A stretch of DNA of 50,525 bases, taken from contig JAUXTT010000028.1 in assembly GCA_030684395.1 (NCBI GenBank), positions 1 through 50,525 of the forward strand, given 5' to 3'. The position numbers and the translations under genes are program-made. This document shows positions 29,073-36,434 of this stretch, piece by piece (position 1 is the stretch's first letter; each line of letters begins with the position of its first letter). The notes below the pieces were generated by a model that did not search any database, was not told the DNA's origin, and saw only the letters and a program-made list of their open reading frames with translations. Source of the DNA: Bacteroidota bacterium. GTDB lineage: Bacteria; Bacteroidota; Bacteroidia; B-17B0; Aurantibacillaceae.

Positions 29073-29720
29073 TTACTTAGTTTTAATTTCTATCCGGGGT
29101 ATGTTATTCTCTATTGCATTTTTATCAAATTCAAAATGCAGGATTCCTATATCAAATGATTCGTCTGAATAAACAAAGTCAAATTTCTTTACCTTTTCAA
29201 GTTCATCTTTTTTATTAATAGGTGCGAAAACAAAATTCACTTTTCTATCCTTACTTAACCCATAAGTGTTTTCCAAAGATGATAGTACCGGCGCATAGCT
29301 CATTTTGTCAGCCATGAGGTTTACTTTACTTTCAAGGTCAAAATTCAGGGTCAATGCTCTTTCTACGTACTCTTTGAAATTTTTAAGATCCTTGTACATA
29401 ATATCATCCTTGTTGTCTTTACTTTCATCCGGACCAAGTATCATAACAAACGATGAATACGATTTGCTTAAGTTTAACAGGCTATCGTATTTTGGTTTTT
29501 CAGTAAACCCGTTAGACTCCATTTCCTTTAGTGCAACGTATTCAGGTGGTGTATAAATAACAGACACCAATACATTATTTACTGATCTGCTGACTTTAAA
29601 ACCATTATCGGGGTTACTGATGAATGTATTAAATTCTTCTACAGTGTTAATCTTTTTTCCGCAAGCAATGAATGTGAATGCACAAATGATCAATAAACTA
29701 TTTTTTATTATTCTTATCAT
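29073..29720 (-). CDS. Lipoprotein of unknown function
   Basis: This 215-residue lipoprotein has a typical signal ending in the lipobox FIAC with the lipidated Cys at residue 20. The mature part is alpha/beta in appearance with many charged residues and no motif I recognise. It starts one base after the stop-codon side of the OmpH-like gene and ends 18 bp before the giant TcB-like gene, so it is in the same transcript. The probable location is the inner leaflet of the outer membrane or the periplasmic face. Confidence 0.8.
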   Translation of the reverse strand: MIRIIKNSLLIICAFTFIACGKKINTVEEFNTFISNPDNGFKVSRSVNNVLVSVIYTPPEYVALKEMESNGFTEKPKYDSLLNLSKSYSSFVMILGPDESKDNKDDIMYKDLKNFKEYVERALTLNFDLESKVNLMADKMSYAPVLSSLENTYGLSKDRKVNFVFAPINKKDELEKVKKFDFVYSDESFDIGILHFEFDKNAIENNIPRIEIKTK

Positions 29721-29721
29721 T

Positions 29722-30273
29722 TTATTTTGCAGATGCAGGTTGTGTTTTATATTGTTCGTTCAATGCTTTTACAACCTCATCCGTAATGTCCATATAATCT
29801 TTCGCGTAAAGAATATTACCCGAAGCTGTCGTTCCTAAAACAATATCGTAGCCTTCCTTTTCGGCATACTCCTCAACGAATGCGTTCACCTGGTTAAGAA
29901 CTCCTTCTGTTAATTTATCATCCGAGTCTTTTATGTTTTGCTGTGCACTTTGAGAATATTGTTTCAAATTTTCCTGTTGCATCGACAATAGTTTTTCGCG
30001 TTGCATACGTTCCTCTTTTGAAAGGACTGGAAAATCAAGGTTATATTGATTCACTGCTTTTTGAAAATCTTTTTGAAGTGTATCCAGGTTTGATTTTATC
30101 TCATCTGTTTTCTTTTCCTGCACCTTTTGTGCTTCCTTCATTCCCTCGAAATTGTATATCAGATCAGCCGACCTTACATACTTGACATCTTTAATATTAA
30201 ATACTTTGTACAAACAAAAGCTCATTGATGCCGCCATCAATACACAATATGTAATCAGTAGTTTATTTTTCAT
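29722..30273 (-). CDS. OmpH/Skp-like periplasmic chaperone
   Basis: This 183-residue protein has an N-terminal membrane segment or signal at about 5-25. The line YVRSADLIYNFEGMKEAQK begins the Skp head, a long charged coiled coil lies at about 40-125, and a C-terminal head contains GYDIVLGTTASGNILYAKDYMDITDEVVKALN, which is close to the OmpH family ending. Skp/OmpH proteins are trimeric holdases for unfolded outer-membrane proteins. Being one base from both the adhesin stop and the lipoprotein start, it may serve the large exported proteins of this operon (inference). Confidence 0.85.
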   Translation of the reverse strand: MKNKLLITYCVLMAASMSFCLYKVFNIKDVKYVRSADLIYNFEGMKEAQKVQEKKTDEIKSNLDTLQKDFQKAVNQYNLDFPVLSKEERMQREKLLSMQQENLKQYSQSAQQNIKDSDDKLTEGVLNQVNAFVEEYAEKEGYDIVLGTTASGNILYAKDYMDITDEVVKALNEQYKTQPASAK

Positions 30274-30274
30274 T

Positions 30275-33200
30275 TTATTTTTCGATTAAAAAAGATCCGG
30301 AAGTAAGATTTCCGTCTATATTCATTGTATAGTTAAACGTTCCTTGCAGTAGCTGTGAATTGGAATCTTTTCCATTCCATATAAATGCCTTTTCATGTGT
30401 AGTATATACCAACTCTTGTGAAGTGTTGTAGATGTTTAATTCAAAAGAAGTAATGTTGGTTTCGTATCGTGCCAACTTCAAATCATCGTATTGATTGTCT
30501 CCATTTGGCGACATAAGCATACCTTCTTCCAAATCGAGGTAAGGAGTACTAATAATATTTGTTTTCAATTGATGGGTACTGTTTAGAGGAACAATCACCA
30601 GTTCTTTGTAATTTCTAATCTGAAATAAGGAACTGTCGAGTGGAACATAGATGGAGTCGTTGAAAGCCTGAACCGAATTTATACAGCCCAATTTATTTGT
30701 AATACACATTAATCTGGTGTCGCTAAAATTATTATTTCTTAAGGTAAACTCCAGGGTGTTTGAACTGAGTAAAGGATTTATACCAAGTGTATCAGTACCC
30801 CCGGCATCCAAAGTATCAATAATAGCACTATTTAATCCTACTTGTATTTTCGTACTATCGGTTCCAACAATTGTATCATTTAATAAAGTAGTATTTAAAA
30901 ATAGTTGAGGTAATTCAGGTGTAGTAACATTAACCTTGCTTTCTGCAGCACACCCATTTGCGGGATTGGTTACTTTAAATGTATATTCTCCAATATTTGA
31001 AACATCAATAGATGATGTAGTTGCGTTACCCGGAGTCCACAAATACGTGGAGCCTTCAGGCGCATTGGTTGCACCTGTCAATGTAACTATTGGATTGGCA
31101 CAAGAAATTGAGGATCCAAAGCCGGCATTGGCAATTTCTGCTGTAAACTTACAGGCTGTAAAACTTGCACCGAGTTTTATAAGCTTAGCCTTATTTAAAA
31201 CAGTGGCTTTTACCAGTAGAGCTTTGGAAAATAATCCGGGAGTAACTGTAGTTCTACTTACCTTGTAATTTATGCTATACTTAATTGTATCACCTGATCT
31301 TTCAATTCTTAAAACATCTCCCGGTCGGTAATTATAACTGTAAATAGTTGACGTACCATTTTCATACTGATACATATATTGAGTGGTATTCCAATAAAAT
31401 CCGTAATCTATATCTGTTACCAGAGCCTGATTTGCAGAAGGAACATCAAGAAATCCAAAATAAAAACTTTTGTTTGCCGGCTCAGAATAAACATACTCTA
31501 TCCATCCGTTTGTGTTCGGCAATAATGTATCTCTGCTATTGGCCGAGCCTGTTCCCGTTGTTGTGCCTTTCAATGTATCACCACTAACAGAAGCGTTATA
31601 CAGATTGGTCCAGTTTACTTTATAGCCAACATTAAACTTAAATTTACTGCTATTTTGAATTGCATCGGATATTGTTACCGAATAGTTCCCCGGGGCTGCC
31701 TGTGAAGCTGAACATAATGTTGATCCACCCGGTTGCCAGTTATATGTATTTGAAAAAGGGATGCGCGGAATCACTTTAACCTGGCCATCTGTTATACCCA
31801 TCGAACTATTATGAGTAATATCCGGTTTTACCTGCACATAGTTTGCAAATTCAATATTACCTGATTCAACAAAACTGCAACCCACATTTGCCAGACGATT
31901 GACTGAATATAAGTTCGCTTTTACTTTAAGATTCTTTTGAGAGATCCCGGGAATTACAACAGTACGGAGCTGATAATTATTGACTTTATAATTAATATTA
32001 TCCCCTACTCTTTCGATTCTGACAATATCTCCTGCTCTCAAATGTGTATTGAATGTATTGGTAGTTCCCGATTCGTAATAATAAAGGACACCTGTATAAC
32101 GTATACCAAAATCAAGATCGCCTGCTCCATAAGGATTTGGATTGATCGAATCGCAAAAACCCAAATAAAACTGATTGGTATTTGTAAGATCAACCTTATA
32201 TTCTAACCAACCATCAACTCCTGCCGCTAAAGTATTTTTACTCTCTGCGTGCCCGATAATATTCGCATTATTGGTTGTGGATATTAATGAATCGCCGGTA
32301 ACAGAAAGAGAGCAACGGTCCATGTTTGTCCATAATATTTTATAACCAACATTATAATTATAAGTACTTTGATTAACCAAAGCATCTGTAACAGATACAG
32401 AATAAGTTGCCGCTGATAACGAAGATATTGTTGAAGTCGTGGCTCCACCGGGTTGCCACAAATAGGTATTTGAAAGCGGAATTGTTGGGACCACCTTAAC
32501 ACTTCCATCAGTTGCACCTAAACCACTACTATGTTTAACGGTTGGTATAACACGTACATAATTATTGAATGTACAATTACCCTTATTATAAAAACTGCAC
32601 CCAACGTTTACCAAGCGGTTCACTGAAAGCATCTGTGCTTTTAATTTATAGCTTTTTTGCCCTACACCACTAACCGTTGTTGTTCGTACTGTAACCCCAT
32701 TTACCTTATAAATAAATGAATTACCAACACGCTCAATTCTAAAAACATCACCCACCCTGTGAGCATAAGTTAATGCTGCGCTAGTACCGCTTTCGTAATA
32801 ACTAAAAGTTTTTGCTGATAGTGAGAACATTATTCCATAATCTATATCTCCAAGAGAATACTGAAGTGAACTGCAATTATCAGCAAAACCTAAATAAAAA
32901 TTATTACTCGACAGGTTATCTACTATATATTCCACCCATCCATCTACATTTGGATCCAAAGTGTTTTTACTGCTTGCCGTACCGTAGATGCTTGTACTAT
33001 TTGTAGGGCTAATCAATGAATCATTACTCAGATAACAACGATCCATATTGGTCCAATCAACTTTGTAACCTACATTATATTTAAGAGCACTGCTATTTGA
33101 GAGTCCATCACTTATCGTCAGTGTTGTTGTTCCAGAAGATAAACCTGAATTTGTTTGCGTAGTTGCTCCTCCGGGTTGCCACAAATAGGTATTTGAGGCA

Positions 33201-34072
33201 GCAATTTTTGGTGTAGCCTTCACGCTTCCGTCAGAAATACCATAATCAGTGCAATGTTTAATAATGGGTCTGGCTTCTACAAAATTAATAAAGCTCGTAT
33301 TGTTTAGCTGTTCAAAGCTGCATCCTACATTCAATAGCCGCACAGGTGAACTACGTAAAGCTGCTTTCACTTTCAAGGTTTTTTGTGATATCCCGCTTAC
33401 AGTTGTTGTACGTACAACCGCATTATTTATTTTATAGTTTATCGTGTTACCAATCCTCTCTATTCTTACAACATCACCAACCTTTGGAGCAGCTTTAATT
33501 ACTGCATTAGCGCCATTTTCGTAATAATACAATTGTTTTGTTGTAGTATAGTATATTCCATAATCTATATCTATAGGTGTATTGGAATTAGGAGAGATAC
33601 TATCCGTAAAGCCCATTAAATAAGTATTTGTTCCGGTAACATTATCAACCACATATTCAACCCAACCATCGGTATTTGGTATAAGGGTATTTTTACTTAC
33701 GGCATAACCATATATGTTTGTATTTGGTGAAGTAGAAATCAATGAATCATTTCTGAATACCGTTCTGTCTGCATTAGTCCACATTACTTTGTAACCCAAA
33801 TTGTAAACGTTAGAATAAGTTTGTGAAGAAGCACTGGTTACCAATAAACTATATTGTCCGGAAGCGACATTACTAATGTTTTGTGTGGTTTGAGCCCCTG
33901 GATTCCATAAATAAGTATACGGAGCCGTGCTACCGGAAACAGTCAGACTGATCCCACCCTGCGTATCAATACCATCAGGGATAAGATGATCTATTTTTGC
34001 AAACACAGAAACCTGGGCATGAAAAAATCCGGTTGAAAATATTAAAGCGATTAATGTACTTAGAAATTTCAT
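30275..34072 (-). CDS. Repeat adhesin with four lectin-like modules, SprB-type repeats and T9SS type-B tail
   Basis: This 1265-residue exported protein has a signal peptide (about 1-19, ending FHAQ). It is built from four units of about 240 residues. Each has a short SprB-like repeat (GSVKxxPxxxxSNTYLWQPGGATT) plus a beta-sandwich module opening GYKVxWTN and containing DGWxEY, DIDYGI, YYESG, GDVxRIERxG and VGCSF. A further SprB-like repeat follows near residue 1020. The final about 85 residues (MLMSPNGDNQYDDLKL, FIWNGKDSNSQLLQGTFNYTM) are the gliding-motility-associated C-terminal domain used by T9SS type-B cargo. It is first in the six-gene run. Cell-surface adhesion is inferred. Confidence 0.87.
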   Translation of the reverse strand: MKFLSTLIALIFSTGFFHAQVSVFAKIDHLIPDGIDTQGGISLTVSGSTAPYTYLWNPGAQTTQNISNVASGQYSLLVTSASSQTYSNVYNLGYKVMWTNADRTVFRNDSLISTSPNTNIYGYAVSKNTLIPNTDGWVEYVVDNVTGTNTYLMGFTDSISPNSNTPIDIDYGIYYTTTKQLYYYENGANAVIKAAPKVGDVVRIERIGNTINYKINNAVVRTTTVSGISQKTLKVKAALRSSPVRLLNVGCSFEQLNNTSFINFVEARPIIKHCTDYGISDGSVKATPKIAASNTYLWQPGGATTQTNSGLSSGTTTLTISDGLSNSSALKYNVGYKVDWTNMDRCYLSNDSLISPTNSTSIYGTASSKNTLDPNVDGWVEYIVDNLSSNNFYLGFADNCSSLQYSLGDIDYGIMFSLSAKTFSYYESGTSAALTYAHRVGDVFRIERVGNSFIYKVNGVTVRTTTVSGVGQKSYKLKAQMLSVNRLVNVGCSFYNKGNCTFNNYVRVIPTVKHSSGLGATDGSVKVVPTIPLSNTYLWQPGGATTSTISSLSAATYSVSVTDALVNQSTYNYNVGYKILWTNMDRCSLSVTGDSLISTTNNANIIGHAESKNTLAAGVDGWLEYKVDLTNTNQFYLGFCDSINPNPYGAGDLDFGIRYTGVLYYYESGTTNTFNTHLRAGDIVRIERVGDNINYKVNNYQLRTVVIPGISQKNLKVKANLYSVNRLANVGCSFVESGNIEFANYVQVKPDITHNSSMGITDGQVKVIPRIPFSNTYNWQPGGSTLCSASQAAPGNYSVTISDAIQNSSKFKFNVGYKVNWTNLYNASVSGDTLKGTTTGTGSANSRDTLLPNTNGWIEYVYSEPANKSFYFGFLDVPSANQALVTDIDYGFYWNTTQYMYQYENGTSTIYSYNYRPGDVLRIERSGDTIKYSINYKVSRTTVTPGLFSKALLVKATVLNKAKLIKLGASFTACKFTAEIANAGFGSSISCANPIVTLTGATNAPEGSTYLWTPGNATTSSIDVSNIGEYTFKVTNPANGCAAESKVNVTTPELPQLFLNTTLLNDTIVGTDSTKIQVGLNSAIIDTLDAGGTDTLGINPLLSSNTLEFTLRNNNFSDTRLMCITNKLGCINSVQAFNDSIYVPLDSSLFQIRNYKELVIVPLNSTHQLKTNIISTPYLDLEEGMLMSPNGDNQYDDLKLARYETNITSFELNIYNTSQELVYTTHEKAFIWNGKDSNSQLLQGTFNYTMNIDGNLTSGSFLIEK

Positions 34073-34153
34073 GAAACTTTTTTATTAAAATTTATTGAGC
34101 CACCGAAATGCATATTAATTTATTTTACTGAATTCCTACAATTTGCACTGAAT

Positions 34154-34167
34154 TTGCCGCCCGGCAA
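34154..34167. promoter_or_regulatory. Inverted repeat in the leader of the adhesin operon
   Basis: TTGCCG-CC-CGGCAA is a perfect 6-bp dyad about 82 bp upstream of the adhesin ATG and downstream of the candidate -7 box. It could be an operator or an RNA hairpin in the leader; the sequence does not decide. Confidence 0.35.
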
Positions 34168-34210
34168 CCGTTACTCCAGTGAAAAGTGTGACCTGACTTC
34201 ATATTAAATC

Positions 34211-34238
34211 CAAAATTATTAAGATTTGGAAGGCGCAA
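34211..34238 (-). promoter_or_regulatory. Candidate promoter of the six-gene operon
   Basis: On the minus strand TTG at 34236-34238 and TAATTTTG at 34211-34218 are 17 bp apart, in agreement with the Bacteroidota consensus. The start codon at 34072 lies about 138 bp further on, leaving a leader of about 130 nt. Confidence 0.45.
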
Positions 34239-34320
34239 AGCTAACAAAGGATAGATGGCCGAATATGACAACTTAGCACAGAGACAGTTTAGCTTTATAA
34301 GTGGTATGTTTTTTTGAGCC

Positions 34321-34351
34321 AAAAAAAAACGCACCTTATATGAAGTGCGTT
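34321..34351 (-). terminator. Terminator of the LytTR regulator gene
   Basis: On the minus strand AACGCAC and GTGCGTT form a 7-bp stem around a 9-nt loop and are followed by a run of about seven T. It lies 26 bp past the stop codon at 34377. It separates the regulator gene from the adhesin operon downstream. Confidence 0.88.
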
Positions 34352-34376
34352 CGGGGTTTCTATTTTGTTTTTTCTG

Positions 34377-35135
34377 TTACATCAAATTTATTCTCTTCAA
34401 AAACTCGTCTTTTTTTAGAGTAGACAAATAAACATGCGTTTCGTCAAGCATCTCAACTACTCCACCTTCTTCACGTTTATAGCGAACGCAATGATTTATG
34501 TTAATGATGTGCGATTGATGAACTCTTATGAATGGCGAATTTATTGAACAAAGTTGTTTTTCGAAATCTTTTAATGTTTTAGAAACAAGCATAGTTCGTT
34601 TATCTTTAAAAACAACTAAAGAGTAATTTGACTTTGCTTCTACTCGTATGATATCATCCTGGTCGCAGTACTCTGTTATTTCTTTATCTGAAATGAGTAT
34701 TTTATTTCTTTTATCTGAATGACTAAATACTTCTCCAAGTTTGCCGTTTAAATTCAGTTCGTTTCTCTTTTCGTTTATGAAGTTCCTTGCTTTTTCTACA
34801 GCCGAAATAAGATCATCCGAATCGATTGGCTTTAATAAATAATCGGTAGTACCCAGCTTTAAGGCTTTTAGCGCATACTCCTCGTGAGCAGTAGTAAATA
34901 TTAACTTAAACCCTTTGTAATTTATCTTATCCAATAATTCCAAGCCTGTCATTTCAGGCATATTAATATCCAGAAATACAATATCGGGTCGGTAATTATC
35001 AATGAATTTAACTCCTTCAATTGGGTTAGTTGTTTCAGCAATAATGTTAAATCCTTTAACATATTTTTCGATCAACAATTTCAAACTCTTAATCCCATCT
35101 ATCTCATCATCAATAATGATCGCTCTCAATTCCAT
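34377..35135 (-). CDS. LytTR-family response regulator
   Basis: This 252-residue protein has an N-terminal receiver domain with the acidic pair D9-D10, the phosphoacceptor D56 in DIVFLDINMP, the switch region FTTAHEEYALKAL and the lysine in YLLKPI. A C-terminal LytTR DNA-binding domain follows (about 150-250; DDIIRVEAKSNYSLVVF, FIRVHQSHIININH). Such regulators bind imperfect direct repeats near promoters and pair with LytS-type kinases. The ATG at 35135 (MELRAIII) is preferred over a TTG four codons upstream. The gene is monocistronic, with its own promoter and terminator. The nearest kinase of the right class is at 8651-11626. Confidence 0.93.
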   Translation of the reverse strand: MELRAIIIDDEIDGIKSLKLLIEKYVKGFNIIAETTNPIEGVKFIDNYRPDIVFLDINMPEMTGLELLDKINYKGFKLIFTTAHEEYALKALKLGTTDYLLKPIDSDDLISAVEKARNFINEKRNELNLNGKLGEVFSHSDKRNKILISDKEITEYCDQDDIIRVEAKSNYSLVVFKDKRTMLVSKTLKDFEKQLCSINSPFIRVHQSHIININHCVRYKREEGGVVEMLDETHVYLSTLKKDEFLKRINLM

Positions 35136-35175
35136 AAATTCCCACAATAAATTAGCGTTTCGCGATCGAAATTTA

Positions 35176-35203
35176 CAAATTTATTGGATTGGTTATAATC
35201 CAA
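35176..35203 (-). promoter_or_regulatory. Promoter of the LytTR regulator gene
   Basis: On the minus strand TTG at 35201-35203 and TAAATTTG at 35176-35183 are 17 bp apart, matching the Bacteroidota consensus. The ATG follows 40 bp later. Confidence 0.55.
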
Positions 35204-35255
35204 TAAGTTAACAATCTACTAACGAAAAAAGCAAGGTGAATTATAAAAGCCGGAT

Positions 35256-35657
35256 TTAAGCAACTTTTTCTTTTAATACAATTTCCCAGTGCATATTAAG
35301 CCATGTTAATGCATCTTCTTTTGTATTAAACATCCTTTGAGGGCAAAAAGTTTTAGCAAATTTCACATAAAAATTTCCCAGTAATCTTGTTGCTAAGGAT
35401 TTAACAACTATAGCTTGTGCAATGCAAAATTGGTAATTTTCCTCATTGTTAGAGTATTCTCTTGCCTCTTTGGTAATTGAATTGTGAGGAGCAGTAATAA
35501 CCAGTGAAACAAATCTGTTTCCCTTAATAATGTCCATTACAATATTGTAATTTTCAATCACGTCAGCAATTTCAACCTCCACATCTTCATGTAATACAGT
35601 AGTTAGTACCTTTCCGTCATAACTAATATTTGCTGTTTTTGTAGTTGCTTCTAACAT
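35256..35657 (-). CDS. Small STAS/SpoIIAA-like protein, function unknown
   Basis: This 133-residue cytoplasmic protein has no signal. The order of elements resembles the small Bacteroidota proteins of the STAS/SpoIIAA-like fold: a beta start ISYDGKVLTTVLHE, a helix with NYNIVMDIIKGNRFVSLVIT, then AREYSNNEENYQFCIAQAIVVKSLATRLLGNFYVKF and the ending RMFNTKEDALTWLN. By resemblance it may be a regulatory or binding protein. No catalytic residues are evident. It stands alone between the LytTR gene and a decayed region. Confidence 0.65.
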   Translation of the reverse strand: MLEATTKTANISYDGKVLTTVLHEDVEVEIADVIENYNIVMDIIKGNRFVSLVITAPHNSITKEAREYSNNEENYQFCIAQAIVVKSLATRLLGNFYVKFAKTFCPQRMFNTKEDALTWLNMHWEIVLKEKVA

Positions 35658-35754
35658 ATTAAAACGAAGTTAAAAAAAACATGCACATGGTCAATTATTT
35701 TTTTCATAAAAATGATAAAAGGTTTTTCTGAATAAATGAGTGGTTTAATTAATA

Positions 35755-36006
35755 TTATGATCTGGTTAACTCTTTGATTAACTCAATATATTGAGGAAAC
35801 TCACTTGTTAATACATTTAATGTTACCAGTTCAAAATCTTCGAAATCAAAACCGGGAGCAACAGTACATCCAACCAAAGAAAATCCACCGCTTACTTCAC
35901 AACGCGATCCAAACCAACTTCCGGACTGAATTACACACTTAAAAGCTCCGCCTTCGATGTGGGATGTGAGGTTTAGTTTGTTTATATAATAGTCTGCCGT
36001 TTTCAT
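35755..36006 (-). pseudogene. Internally deleted DUF985-type cupin
   Basis: The 83-residue frame joins a normal N terminus of the cupin_5/DUF985 family (MKTADYYINKLNLTSHIEGG) directly to its normal C-terminal part (SGSWFGS, FSLVGCTVAPGFDFEDFEL). Full-length members have roughly 160 residues and carry the metal-binding cupin core between these parts. Here about 80 middle residues are missing in frame at about residue 23. The product would lack the barrel and is probably non-functional, although the frame is open. It sits next to a transposase remnant. Confidence 0.75.
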
Positions 36007-36053
36007 TTTTACAATTGATTCTTAATTACACTCGAACCCCCGCAATTGTAATA

Positions 36054-36242
36054 TCATCCGAAAAAACATTTTGATATTAAATACGGGCTGAAGTATTCAA
36101 CCGGAATCGCATTGATCTTTTGCAAGTATAAATCCATTACCTCCTTTTGGTCATCTTTATTTAGCCTAATTAACTCAAAATATTCACTGATAGATTCAGG
36201 AAGAATCATCTTTAATAGACTTTTATAAGACTCGTTCACCAT
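36054..36242 (-). pseudogene. Transposase N-terminal fragment, ISAon1-like
   Basis: The 62-residue frame (LLKMILPESISEYFELIRLN, KEVMDLYLQKINAIPVEY, LISKCFFG) resembles the N-terminal region of ISAon1-family transposases. It stops at a TGA where full proteins continue. A shift of one base after that point gives DDITIAGVRV before another stop, which fits a frameshifted remnant. No catalytic domain or terminal inverted repeats are found nearby, so the element is dead. Confidence 0.65.
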
Positions 36243-36366
36243 TTTAATTTAAGCCCACAAAAATCAAAATGATTTCCTTCCCCACAACTTTTAACCTGAT
36301 CCGAATCTTTTTCATAAGAAATATAAAGGTATGAAAATGGGTTAAAATGTACAAAATCCTAAACAA

Positions 36367-36394
36367 AAAGCCCCGATGTTTCCATCGGGGCTTT
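36367..36394 (-). terminator. Terminator of the rpoBC operon
   Basis: A perfect 12-bp stem (AAAGCCCCGATG with its complement) encloses a 4-nt loop. On the minus strand it runs into CTTTTTGTTT. It lies about 40 bp after the rpoC stop. Confidence 0.92.
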
Positions 36395-36434
36395 CAATCT
36401 ATAGTTTTAAGCGTCAGGCTGAGCCCGACGAAGC

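Noticed and set aside
34267-34292. Possible LytTR direct repeats ahead of the adhesin gene
   Set aside because: Only one nine-base match (ACAGTTTAG) fits the consensus and no second copy lies at the required spacing.
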